Assembly (NCBI RefSeq): GCF_051668705.1
Contig: NZ_CP196351.1
Span: 1,984,001-2,048,000, forward strand
DNA length: 64,000 nt
Direction: 5' to 3'
Origin: Alterisphingorhabdus sp051668705
GTDB taxonomy: Bacteria; Pseudomonadota; Alphaproteobacteria; Sphingomonadales; Sphingomonadaceae
Shown piece by piece: positions 46,105 through 55,015 of the stretch (its first letter is position 1; each line of letters starts with the position of its first letter). A program made the position numbers and the translations under genes. The notes beneath the pieces were generated by a model. The model saw only the letters and a list, made by a program, of their open reading frames with translations. It made no database searches and was not told the origin of the DNA.

Positions 46105-47382
46105 ATGCTCTCCTATAGATTAAAAACCGTTAACTTATCCCGATTCTGGGGCATGTTACGCTATTGGGGCTCGACAAAGTTGAAATTTCGGCGCGCAAAA
46201 AATATTATATATTTACCGGATCGCAGCGCGATGCCGGTGCGCGAAGCGCGCCCACAGCCACGTAAAAAAACACAGCGTCCATCTATAATCAGCCTTTTGT
46301 CTTTGCGGGAGAAATTGCTCACTCTTTCGCTATTTGCAGTCTCCACCTTTTCAGTGATGCAAATCGCTATCGCGCAGAACAGTTATATCAAGCCAGAGAT
46401 GGTGCAATATAGCGATACCCGCGAATTATGGTCCGAACGCAGCCAGGACAATTTCCCTGGCTCCGCCTTTTATTTCTTGGATGAAAGCAATGGCGATTGG
46501 ATTGACCCTGCAGTGCAGCAGGCCGGCATTGATGCAAACGGCGGACAAGGCTCACCCTCTTTAACAGCGGATATCAATGCGCAAGCTCCATTAGGAGCTG
46601 CACAATTTGGTACTGGCGCAAGTGCCAGCAAATTCCGCCTGACGGGGCTAACAAACAGCCAATATCGGGCGCAGCAATGCCTGACCACTGCCATTTATTA
46701 TGAAGCGGCTCTAGAGCCTGATGCCGGACAACGGGCCGTTGCACAGGTGATCCTTAACCGCGTTGCCCACCCCAGCTACCCCAAATCGGTGTGCGGCGTA
46801 GTTTATCAGGGCTCCGAACGTTCGACCGGTTGTCAATTCAGCTTTACCTGTGACGGGTCATTACGCCGTAAACCCAATGGCTTTTATTGGAAACGCGCGC
46901 GCAAAGTTGCGACCGCAATGTTGGCAGGAGAGGTTTCCATACCCGCCGGTCTGGCGACCCATTATCACACCAGTGACATTCGCCCCTATTGGGCCCCTAG
47001 CCTAAATTTCCTAGGCACTATCGGCAATCACCGCTTCTATAAATGGCGCGGTGCAGCAGGCAAAAAGAGCGCATTCTCGCAAAGATATAGCGGCAGTGAA
47101 CCCCTGCCCGGCCCCTATCCACGTAAAGTGGCTGCTGGCAAAGCCAAGACTGCAGACCCGGTCGCGCTGGCCAAATCCTATGAAGATGCAATGGCGCTTA
47201 GCAAGCAAGCACAAAACACAGCGCCAAAGGCCGAAAGCAATGCGTCGGCAGTATCTGCCCGTAAGTCAGCCCCGAATGCGCAGCCGCCAGTACGTAATGA
47301 TGCGATTGGTAAAGCTGCAAATTCAGGCGATGTTCTCCCGCAATATCGCGAATCTGGACAATGGATAAGCCAGCCCAACTAG
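46105..47382 (+). CDS. Cell wall hydrolase, SleB/Hydrolase_2 type
   Basis: Up to 425 residues. A basic N-terminus leads to one hydrophobic segment (LTLSLFAVSTFSVMQIAIAQ), so the rest is periplasmic. The hydrolase domain has CLTTAIYYEAALEPDAGQRA, ILNRVAHPSYPKSVCGVVYQ and CQFSFTCDG, as in SleB-like glycosidases that cut peptidoglycan. The C-terminus is Ala/Lys/Pro-rich and flexible. Starts at 46105, 46153 and 46231 are all possible and none has a strong RBS. Confidence 0.85.
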   Translation: MLSYRLKTVNLSRFWGMLRYWGSTKLKFRRAKNIIYLPDRSAMPVREARPQPRKKTQRPSIISLLSLREKLLTLSLFAVSTFSVMQIAIAQNSYIKPEMVQYSDTRELWSERSQDNFPGSAFYFLDESNGDWIDPAVQQAGIDANGGQGSPSLTADINAQAPLGAAQFGTGASASKFRLTGLTNSQYRAQQCLTTAIYYEAALEPDAGQRAVAQVILNRVAHPSYPKSVCGVVYQGSERSTGCQFSFTCDGSLRRKPNGFYWKRARKVATAMLAGEVSIPAGLATHYHTSDIRPYWAPSLNFLGTIGNHRFYKWRGAAGKKSAFSQRYSGSEPLPGPYPRKVAAGKAKTADPVALAKSYEDAMALSKQAQNTAPKAESNASAVSARKSAPNAQPPVRNDAIGKAANSGDVLPQYRESGQWISQPN

Positions 47383-47495
47383 GCCTCTAGCCCGTCAAAA
47401 TATGGCCTGTATTCACGTCATGGTTAACGAAACTGTGCTTTGATTTAACCACTATACGCAAGACCACCTTATCCTTTTTTGTATAATTCGGGCGT

Positions 47496-47873
47496 ATGGA
47501 AAAGCCATATTCAGCACATAAGAGTCGTATTGCACCCTGCCTTATTCGCAGTAATAATAACGCGCTCGCTGCTCAAACTATGTGCCATTATGAAGCCGCA
47601 AATGACAATCAGCCCGATACACAGTCGCAAACCGATTATGTACACAATGTGCTGGACAATGCCATTATATTAGCTGCCATAAGACTGTTTGCAGAGCATG
47701 GTCTGAACAGCGCTGAACATGCCTTAAACAATGCCGAACGCTGCTTTTGGGCCGATGACTCTCTTGGTCACAAATGGTGGATGGCTATATCGCATCAGCT
47801 GGATCATAAGCTCGTTAATCTTCATGAGGAACATGGGGGCAAGCGCACATCTGTAACGCAAGAATTTGCTTAA
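47496..47873 (+). CDS. Conserved hypothetical protein (sphingomonad type)
   Basis: 125 residues, soluble and helical. The core LAAIRLFAEHGLNSAEHALN and CFWADDSLGHKWWMAISHQLD resembles short sphingomonad proteins I recall only as hypothetical. A TATAAT hexamer lies nine bases ahead of the ATG, so the message may be nearly leaderless. No domain with known function is seen. Confidence 0.7.
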   Translation: MEKPYSAHKSRIAPCLIRSNNNALAAQTMCHYEAANDNQPDTQSQTDYVHNVLDNAIILAAIRLFAEHGLNSAEHALNNAERCFWADDSLGHKWWMAISHQLDHKLVNLHEEHGGKRTSVTQEFA

Positions 47874-48014
47874 TATGGCATATGTTGCGGATTGACGGGG
47901 AATAAGACGTCTGAGCACAAAAAGCGGGATTAAAAAGCCTTTTAAAAAAATTAAAGGTGTGGTGAAGGTGCCGTTAACCAAAAGCACAGATATCTATGAG
48001 ATACCGATCTCAAG

Positions 48015-48029
48015 AAGGAGTGCGATATT
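48015..48029 (+). promoter_or_regulatory. RBS with ATT start codon for the GGDEF-EAL gene
   Basis: AAGGAG (48015-48020) is followed after six bases (TGCGAT) by ATT (48027-48029). The codon opens the only frame with homology; the last in-frame stop is at 47997-47999 and the first canonical start (TTG 48099) has no RBS and would cut off a conserved DPLNDRVRHAL segment. Confidence 0.6.
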
Positions 48030-49976
48030 AGCAGCAAAGCATCACGGCTTAATGGAGTTTTTGGATCCGACCCGCTAAACGATCGGGTACGGCATGCCTT
48101 GATATCCACATTATACACATCGCCCCTATCTTTGACATTGGGCGCGCTGTGCGGGGCTTTGGCGTGCATTTTCATTGCTTATTCTGCCAATAGTATCGCA
48201 ATACACATCGGTACATGCATTTTGTCGGCTGTGGTTATATTTCGCATCGTAACAGCCTATGTTTTCGATTCCAAAATTCGCAATAGAGGCTCTCGCAATC
48301 TTGAACTGATTTATGAATCAGGAGCATGGGCATATGCTCTCTCTTTGGGCTCAGTTGCTGGCCTTACCGTGTTATACGCTTCTGATATCAACCTGCACGT
48401 TCTCGCCGCAGCCAATGCCATTGGCTATGCTGCTGGCATCTCCGGCCGCAATGCTGGCCGTCCTGTTATCGCCATTGGCCAAACCGTTTTAACAACAATG
48501 CCGCTTGCCATATGTTTGGTCCTTGAAGGTTCGCCAAGCTATATTGTGCTTTCCATCTGTATCACATTGTTCATCGTTGCGCTGGTCGGCATAACCATCA
48601 ACACTTTTGCCATTATCCGCGACAGCTTTGATGCCGCCGAACAAAATGCAAAGCTGGCTGAAAAAATGCGCAGCTATGCCCGCACAGATATTGTTACCGG
48701 CCTTTTGAACCGCGCCGGGCTGAACGGCCATTTGATCAAAATGTTCGCGCAAAAGGATAATAGGAACAATATCGGTGTCTTCTGGCTCGACCTTGACCGG
48801 TTTAAAGAAGTGAATGATACGCTGGGCCACCCTGTTGGCGACCGTCTGCTGGTTGAGACTGCGAAACGTTTACGCACTCTGTGCAAAGATGACATTGTTG
48901 CGCGCTTTGGTGGCGATGAATTTGTGGTTGTGACCCAAGATAAAGATCGCCGCGAAATGGAAGCCATTGCGCAGAATATCTTGAAAGAGCTGACACGCCC
49001 CATACGTTTGGATGGGCACAGATTGTCGATCAGCGTTTCTATTGGTATCGCGGTCATGCCGGATAATGGCAATGATATTGATACCATCATGCAAAATGCC
49101 GACCTTGCACTTTATCACAGCAAGGTGAATGGCCGGAACCAATATAGCTTCTTTGCCAATGCTATGAACCGTGATTTGATGTTCCGACGCGAGATAGAAA
49201 GCGAATTGCGCGAGGCCATTAACGAAGACCAATTGGAAGTTCATTATCAACCTATTGTTGACCTTGCGACCAATGAAGTACGTGCTTTTGAAGCATTGGT
49301 ACGCTGGAAGCATCCGACCAAAGGCGATTTATCACCATCAGATTTCATTCCGATCGCAGAGGATACAGGGTTGATAATTACGCTTGGCAACTGGATCACA
49401 GCACGCGCCTGTGAAGCAGCGGCGCAATGGCCTGAACATATCTCGGTCTGTGTAAATGTATCGCCCGTCCAGATGAAAGCGCCTGGCGCATCATTGGGCA
49501 TTTTGCGAGCCATTAAAGACGCTGGCATCAGCCCGCAGCGGCTGGAGCTGGAGATTACGGAAACAGTCTTCATAGACGAAGACGACACCATCACCCACTT
49601 TATAGACACTTTACAGGTTGAAGGCATTAAACTGGCTCTTGATGATTTCGGAACCGGCTATTCTTCACTATCCTATTTGCAAAGCTATAATTTCAGTAAG
49701 ATCAAGGTCGATCAATCTTTTGTTAGCGGGCCAAGTGCTGGCTCAAAGTCTGATGCCATTATCCGCGCAGTGGCAGAATTGGCCAAAACGCTGGAAATGG
49801 AGATTGTTGCAGAAGGTATTGAAACACCTAGCCATGCCGCATCAGTTGCCGCAGCCGGCTGCACCCAAGGTCAGGGCTTTTTGTACAGCAAAGCTATGCC
49901 AGCAGATCAGGCCCGTCGTTTGGTAACGTCAGGTGATCCCCTATTTTCAGAGCCATTGTCCGTCGCGTTTAATTGA
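48027..49976 (+). CDS. Membrane-bound diguanylate cyclase/phosphodiesterase (GGDEF-EAL)
   Basis: About 649 residues from the proposed ATT (625 from TTG 48099). The N-terminal ~170 residues hold about six hydrophobic segments (a MASE-like sensor). GGDEF: RFGGDEFVVV intact, with DLDRFKEVNDTLGH, so cyclase activity is likely. EAL: FEALVRWKHP, NVSP, LELEITE, DDFGTGYSSLSYL and IVAEGIET are all present, so phosphodiesterase activity is likely too. It therefore makes and/or degrades c-di-GMP in response to a membrane signal. Its 3' end overlaps the convergent RpfF-like gene by 70 bp. Confidence 0.93.
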   Translation: MSSKASRLNGVFGSDPLNDRVRHALISTLYTSPLSLTLGALCGALACIFIAYSANSIAIHIGTCILSAVVIFRIVTAYVFDSKIRNRGSRNLELIYESGAWAYALSLGSVAGLTVLYASDINLHVLAAANAIGYAAGISGRNAGRPVIAIGQTVLTTMPLAICLVLEGSPSYIVLSICITLFIVALVGITINTFAIIRDSFDAAEQNAKLAEKMRSYARTDIVTGLLNRAGLNGHLIKMFAQKDNRNNIGVFWLDLDRFKEVNDTLGHPVGDRLLVETAKRLRTLCKDDIVARFGGDEFVVVTQDKDRREMEAIAQNILKELTRPIRLDGHRLSISVSIGIAVMPDNGNDIDTIMQNADLALYHSKVNGRNQYSFFANAMNRDLMFRREIESELREAINEDQLEVHYQPIVDLATNEVRAFEALVRWKHPTKGDLSPSDFIPIAEDTGLIITLGNWITARACEAAAQWPEHISVCVNVSPVQMKAPGASLGILRAIKDAGISPQRLELEITETVFIDEDDTITHFIDTLQVEGIKLALDDFGTGYSSLSYLQSYNFSKIKVDQSFVSGPSAGSKSDAIIRAVAELAKTLEMEIVAEGIETPSHAASVAAAGCTQGQGFLYSKAMPADQARRLVTSGDPLFSEPLSVAFN

Positions 49977-50944
49977 ATAGGCGCATATTCCGCAGCGTTC
50001 TTGGAAATCAATTTGGTTTGCGCTGCAACCAGTCGCTGCATCAATCTGATATTATGCTCGCTCAAGCGCAGCGCGGAATCGGCCCATATTTCTACAATAT
50101 CTTCGAGTTCCTGCAGAGTAATATCTGACGCTCTTGCCATGGCTTTGGTGCCGCCGAGCAAACCGTGAAAGCGGCGGCGCTCACGCTTGATAATTTTGTC
50201 AACCGCTGCCTTACCCTCGCCTTTGTCAAACAAAGCATGGACCAGACCCATATCATATAGCTGTTCAGCCGTATACGTTTCGCCGCCCATTATCATGCGT
50301 TCCGCCATGGCAGTGCCAATTTTGCGTGAAAGGAAGCTGTGCGCACCCATTCCGGGGAAGAGGCCAAACATACTCTCCGGTAAACCGAATTTGGCGCCGC
50401 GCTCTGCGGCAATTATGTCAAACGACAATAATGCTTCAAATCCGCCGCCCAGCGCGTCGCCTTCAACCAGACCAATTGTCATCATGGGAAGGTCTAGCGA
50501 GAGGAAGTTACGGTGCAGAATCTGCACACATTGCCAGCCATAATCGACCAAAGCATCGCGGTCATTATCGTGGATGCAATCAACAAAGAAATCCAAGTCC
50601 CCGCCATAGCAGAAGACGCCAGGAAACCGTGAGCCCAAGACCAGAAAATCAAGCGGCAATTTATCTGGTCCAAAGCTGCTTTCTATGCCTCTTTGCCAGC
50701 GTTTGAAATCGTGCAGCAGCGATGCGGTAAAGCTCGGGCGCCCTTTAGGCTTCATGAATGTCCATAAGGTGCTTTGTTCTGGGCTGTATAGACAGTCCAG
50801 CTCTTTCATCTGAAAAAGTTCTGGCGCTATTTTCAGCCGTTGCTCGGCGGATTGGGCTAGCTTATCAAGTGCGGCCTTGGGCTCGCCATCTTCAGCAGCG
50901 GACCAGTTCTCAAGCTCGACTTTCCCACTTTGCATTCCGTCCAT
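49907..50944 (-). CDS. RpfF-like crotonase (putative DSF synthase)
   Basis: About 345 residues of the crotonase fold. The match to Xanthomonas RpfF is extended: GGDLDFFVDCIHDNDRDALV, then ALGGGFEALLSFDIIAAERG, GLPESMFGLFPGMGAHSFLS, AEQLYDMGLVHALFDKGEG and a C-terminal IW-x-D-x2-LRLSEHNIRLMQRLVAAQ. Glu170 and Glu190 correspond in spacing to the catalytic Glu141/Glu161 of RpfF, which make diffusible signal factor (cis-2-unsaturated fatty acid) from acyl-ACP. N- and C-terminal extensions are present. AGGGG precedes ATG 50944. No rpfC/rpfG is adjacent, but a c-di-GMP enzyme is. Product identity is inferred. Confidence 0.8.
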   Translation of the reverse strand: MDGMQSGKVELENWSAAEDGEPKAALDKLAQSAEQRLKIAPELFQMKELDCLYSPEQSTLWTFMKPKGRPSFTASLLHDFKRWQRGIESSFGPDKLPLDFLVLGSRFPGVFCYGGDLDFFVDCIHDNDRDALVDYGWQCVQILHRNFLSLDLPMMTIGLVEGDALGGGFEALLSFDIIAAERGAKFGLPESMFGLFPGMGAHSFLSRKIGTAMAERMIMGGETYTAEQLYDMGLVHALFDKGEGKAAVDKIIKRERRRFHGLLGGTKAMARASDITLQELEDIVEIWADSALRLSEHNIRLMQRLVAAQTKLISKNAAEYAPIQLNATDNGSENRGSPDVTKRRA

Positions 50945-51216
50945 GACCACGCCCCTGTGTTATGATGAGAATTTTATATCATCATCACGGTCATATTTGC
51001 AAAATCATTAACCCTAAATTAGCAATTTTTATTCGTATCTGAAATATTGTTGTAGGATAATCACAACATAACCATCATTTATTAGCCGGAACTACTATGG
51101 CACAGCGTGTAATATCCCCAATTGTTGCAAATTATGCAGGCTTAAGGTCCATTTTTTCATCAAATGGATGATTTCGATTGTTACTATATGGATGCGCTTG
51201 TTACGCCATGGTAATG

Positions 51217-52536
51217 CTATTTGCCTTGAAAGTTTGGCGGCCTTTTCTCCAATATCGCGTCAACCGCCTCTCTGTGGTCATCCATCTGCTGCAACACGCC
51301 CTGCCATATAGCAGCCTGATCAAGATGTTCTTTCAGTGTTACATCACGCGCATCTTTGAGCAATCGTTTGGATTTGCGAATGGCTATTGGCGGATATTGG
51401 ACAATCTGCTGTGCCAACTCCATGGCGCGCTCCAAAAGTTCGGCAGGTTCCAGTGTCTCGGAAACAAGACCATAATCCTGCGCCTTGACTGCGTCTATAA
51501 ACTCACCAGTAAGCAGCATCTGGCTGGCCCGCGCCATGCCGACAATTCTGGGCAACAGCCATGCCCCGCCATCGCCCGGAATAATCCCGACACGCAGAAA
51601 GCTCTCTGCAAAGGTCGCATCATTCGCTGCGATACGGATATCGCACATACAGGCAAGGTCACAACCTGCGCCAATGGCATGGCCATTAACCGCCGCAATA
51701 ACCGGAACCGACATTGCATCCATGATGTTGGGAATACGTTGAATATGGGTGCGGTACCAATTTTCCAGCTCAAGCGGGCTCATCCCTTGATCCGCCGTCA
51801 ACGCTTTGATCTGCTTGATATTTCCGCCCGAGCAAAAGCTCGCCCCTGCGCCTGTCAATATAACACAGGAAATATCGGGGTCGTTATCCGCTCTTTGCAA
51901 GGCATCAACCAATGCGGCGATAACATTTTCTGCCAACGCATTGCGCGTGTCAGGGCTGTTCAAAGTGATCGTCGCAATGCGGTCGCTAGAAGAATAGGTC
52001 ACCACATTATCGGCCTTACCAATGACGGGCGCAGAGGTTACGCCAGCATCCGGCTTTGCAATGCGCCGCTTTTTATCGGCATAATCACCATTGTGAAACA
52101 ATAAGGGCGGTTTCTCATCATGTTCATAGCCGACAACTTCACCGACAAAAATGATATGGTCACCGCCTTCATAATTATAGCGCGTTTTGCAGCGTAATCG
52201 TGCCGTACAGCCTTCCAACAATGGTGGCCCAGCATCGCCAATATCCAACCCAGCAAATTTATCAGCGCTGCGCGATGCGAAACGGTTGGACAGCGCGTCC
52301 TGATCGCTCGCCAATATATGCACATTAAAATCTGCGGCCTGTTCAAATGCTGGCATAGACCGTGACGATTTGCTGAGCGACCAGAGTATAAGCGGCGGGT
52401 CCAGCGATACCGAGTTAAAGCTGTTTGCCGTTACGCCTACAGGGTTATTATCAGCATCACGCGCTGTAATGATGGTAACGCCAGTAGCAAACTGACCAAG
52501 AGCATCGCGATATGTTCGGGGGTCAAAACTGTCCAT
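51217..52536 (-). CDS. Fusion of flavin reductase domain and enoyl-CoA hydratase/isomerase (crotonase)
   Basis: 439 residues in one frame. Residues 1-~158 form a flavin reductase barrel (RDALGQFATGVTIITARD, GVTANSFNSVSLDPPLILWS, then FVGEVVGYEHDEKPPLLFHN). Residues ~178-439 form a crotonase (SDRIATITLNSPDTRNAL, TGAGASFCSGGNIKQI, GHAIGAGCDLACMCDIRIA, GIIPGDGGAWLLPRIVG). The two are joined by a short Ala/Pro/Val linker. I know the domains as separate proteins; the fusion suggests coupling of an acyl-CoA step with a flavin-dependent partner, but its substrate is unknown. It sits upstream of the RpfF-like gene on the same strand, 272 bp away. Confidence 0.88.
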   Translation of the reverse strand: MDSFDPRTYRDALGQFATGVTIITARDADNNPVGVTANSFNSVSLDPPLILWSLSKSSRSMPAFEQAADFNVHILASDQDALSNRFASRSADKFAGLDIGDAGPPLLEGCTARLRCKTRYNYEGGDHIIFVGEVVGYEHDEKPPLLFHNGDYADKKRRIAKPDAGVTSAPVIGKADNVVTYSSSDRIATITLNSPDTRNALAENVIAALVDALQRADNDPDISCVILTGAGASFCSGGNIKQIKALTADQGMSPLELENWYRTHIQRIPNIMDAMSVPVIAAVNGHAIGAGCDLACMCDIRIAANDATFAESFLRVGIIPGDGGAWLLPRIVGMARASQMLLTGEFIDAVKAQDYGLVSETLEPAELLERAMELAQQIVQYPPIAIRKSKRLLKDARDVTLKEHLDQAAIWQGVLQQMDDHREAVDAILEKRPPNFQGK

Positions 52537-52638
52537 TCCTCTGAAATAGGCTGCGTCCTGTATTTATGCAATTCTTGACTTGGCCATCTGTGCCAGTTTT
52601 TGCTAGGCTCATAACGGGCAAGCGATAGGGAAGAGCAG

Positions 52639-53766
52639 ATGTCAACTGAGATAGAGGCCGCCGGGTCGCTGGCTGAAGCCGCTTTGGTGGCGCGCGCAGT
52701 AGAAAATGCCAATGATGGGTCTGCCAATCAGCAGGTGCATGGCGGCAATTGCCTGAATTGCGACACCGCACTTATGGGTAGCCATTGCCATATGTGTGGC
52801 CAATCCGTCCATATCCACCGGTCCTTTAGTGCGTTTTGGCACGATATCTTACACGGCGTCCTGCATTTCGATGGCAAATTCTGGAACACATTGCCTTTAC
52901 TGGCATGGCAGCCCGGCAAACTGACCCGCCGTTATATCCATGGCGAGCGCGCGAAATTCATTTCGCCTATGGCAATCTTCCTGTTCGCGATCTTCATGAT
53001 GTTCGCTGTCTTCTCTTATGTTGGCTCTCCTGACTTTTCACGTGCGTCTGAAGATATAGCGACAGCTACAGGCGGTTCTAATGATACAGAGAAAATGAGG
53101 GATGAACTAGCAGCCAATATTGCCAAATTAGAAGCACAGCTTGCCGAGGCAGAACCAGATAGCGAACAGGCAAAAAACCTCAACTCGCAACTGAAAATCG
53201 CCAAAACCACTATGAACGGCATAAATTTTGCGACTGGCAATATTATAAGCTACCCGGAAATAGCCGAAGAAACGTCTGGACCAGTCGTTATTGGTGCAGA
53301 AAATAGCGTTGATACAGGCACGGCCTGGTTCGACAAATGGGCCAATAATGCCTTGCAAAAGGCGAACAGCAACCCTGATCTGCTGCTCTATAAATTGCAA
53401 TCCAATGGCTATAAATTTGCCTGGCTGCTGATCCCCATATCCATACCATTTATCTGGCTAGTGACGATCGGCAAAAGGGGTCATAGATTCTATGACCATG
53501 CGGTATTTACGACCTATTCGCTGGCCTTTATGTCTATGATGTTCATCATATGCGCATTGGCTGTTAAATTTAACATATTACCCGGATTGGTTATCGTCTT
53601 TTCCACGCTTTACGCGCCCTTTCATATCTATCGACAGCTACGCCATGCCTATAGCCTGTCGCGGTTTAGCGCGATTGTCCGGCTCTGGGTTCTGCTGGTC
53701 TTCATCATCATCGCATCAATGATATTTCTGTTTGCTTTGCTCGCCCTTGGTTTGCTCAGCAGCTAG
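52639..53766 (+). CDS. DUF3667-type membrane protein with N-terminal zinc ribbon
   Basis: 375 residues. The N-terminus has CLNCDTALMGSHCHMCGQ, a four-Cys zinc ribbon, then HRSFSAFWHDILHGVLHFDG, a DUF3667 hallmark. Membrane segments occur at ~115-130 and near the C-terminus (around IICALAVKFNILPGLVIVF and VLLVFIIIASMIFLFALLAL). Between them is a coiled-coil-rich insertion (ELAANIAKLEAQLAEAEPDS). Function unknown. Divergent from the fusion gene; the start gap is about 100 bp. Confidence 0.85.
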   Translation: MSTEIEAAGSLAEAALVARAVENANDGSANQQVHGGNCLNCDTALMGSHCHMCGQSVHIHRSFSAFWHDILHGVLHFDGKFWNTLPLLAWQPGKLTRRYIHGERAKFISPMAIFLFAIFMMFAVFSYVGSPDFSRASEDIATATGGSNDTEKMRDELAANIAKLEAQLAEAEPDSEQAKNLNSQLKIAKTTMNGINFATGNIISYPEIAEETSGPVVIGAENSVDTGTAWFDKWANNALQKANSNPDLLLYKLQSNGYKFAWLLIPISIPFIWLVTIGKRGHRFYDHAVFTTYSLAFMSMMFIICALAVKFNILPGLVIVFSTLYAPFHIYRQLRHAYSLSRFSAIVRLWVLLVFIIIASMIFLFALLALGLLSS

Positions 53767-53770
53767 ACAA

Positions 53771-54859
53771 TCATTTGGCAATGGTGAGTTGATGGTTGGA
53801 AAAGTCCAGCCGAACAGGCAGGGCAAATTGCTGAAATACGCCGCCATTGACCCGGTTCAGCAGATCGTCAGCCGCGCTTTTCGCGTCGCCATCCAGACTG
53901 TGATAAAAATCATGGCACCGCTGATGCATCCATAAGGAAAACACACTCGCCGCGCGGGCTGCTGTCACCCCTTCCATGGTGAAGGGCGCAAAACCAACAG
54001 CTCTGGGCAATTCGCTATCGGCATTGTCGGCAGCCCAATCGGCCAGCATATCAGAGATATTTTGCAGCCATGGCAGATGCTCGGCCATCATACGGCGTAA
54101 GATCGGCAATAATGTCTCTGGCACATTATCATCCGGCAGGAAGGTGCCTGACAAGGGCGCTGCGACATTGACCATCCGCTCAACCCACTCTGCCACTTTG
54201 GGCGCCAGACGCTTCATAATCTCGCCCGATGCTGGGTCTCTGTATAAATGGGCATATAGCGGGCCTATCAGGCCATAATCGCCAATGCAGGGGCGCGTTC
54301 CCAACAGATAATCATGCTCAGCAAAATGTGCATTCAGCTCAGCCAGTAACGCTTCATAGCTGGCCTCAATCGCTGGTATGCTGGCCTCATTTATCCCCAA
54401 TAACGGGCAAAAGCCCTTAAATGCCTTGCCGCGTTCTTGCCCGATGGCAAATTGCTCTTCAGCCGTGCTTTCAGGCGCAGCTACCTTGCCAAATTCGGAA
54501 TAGACCCATTGCTCATTATAGTTCCAGCGATAGTGCATCGCCGCTATGGTCAGCCATTCATCGCCAAAACTCTCAAACAACAATGCTACAAGATGCTGCA
54601 CCGGTGTTTGCGGATATACCGACGGCCCATCACTGCCACGCTCATAATGGTCGATAATCTTTGTCGTATCCTGCACGATTGCCCCATCAGCCAGTTGCAA
54701 AACAGGAATGACAGGGCGGCCAATAGCGGGAATTATGACATCGCGATACACCTCAGGACGTGACAATTCTTCGCGATAATCAATCCCCTTCCAATCCATA
54801 TAGGCGCGTGCCTTTCCCGAATAGAGGGACAAGGGAGCAGCATATAATATATCGGTCAT
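53771..54859 (-). CDS. Glutathione S-transferase-like protein
   Basis: 362 residues with a thioredoxin-fold GST N-terminus (LSLYSGKARAYMDWKGIDYR, then VIPVLQLADGAIVQDTTKII) and a long helical C-terminal domain, about 130 residues longer than a standard GST. The active-site residue is not a clear Cys or Tyr; Ser13 or Tyr13-14 could serve. Homologues in sphingomonads are annotated simply as GST family. It converges with the DUF3667 gene with four bases between. Confidence 0.8.
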   Translation of the reverse strand: MTDILYAAPLSLYSGKARAYMDWKGIDYREELSRPEVYRDVIIPAIGRPVIPVLQLADGAIVQDTTKIIDHYERGSDGPSVYPQTPVQHLVALLFESFGDEWLTIAAMHYRWNYNEQWVYSEFGKVAAPESTAEEQFAIGQERGKAFKGFCPLLGINEASIPAIEASYEALLAELNAHFAEHDYLLGTRPCIGDYGLIGPLYAHLYRDPASGEIMKRLAPKVAEWVERMVNVAAPLSGTFLPDDNVPETLLPILRRMMAEHLPWLQNISDMLADWAADNADSELPRAVGFAPFTMEGVTAARAASVFSLWMHQRCHDFYHSLDGDAKSAADDLLNRVNGGVFQQFALPVRLDFSNHQLTIAK

Positions 54860-55015
54860 AGGGGCGCCTTATAGTTACGAAAACACAATGAATTGCATGT
54901 CTTAGCGCAGGATAGGCAAATAATCATGTTTGAGAACCACCCATTTTAAGAAAATGCTTGCATAGTTATCTTTGGCCCATAGCAATGGCAGTGTCATCAT
55001 AATGGGGGTGAGATA

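Noticed and set aside
51097..51171. 24-codon frame (MAQRVISPIVANYAG) between the two crotonase genes
   Set aside because: No RBS and overlaps a hairpin; too short to support.
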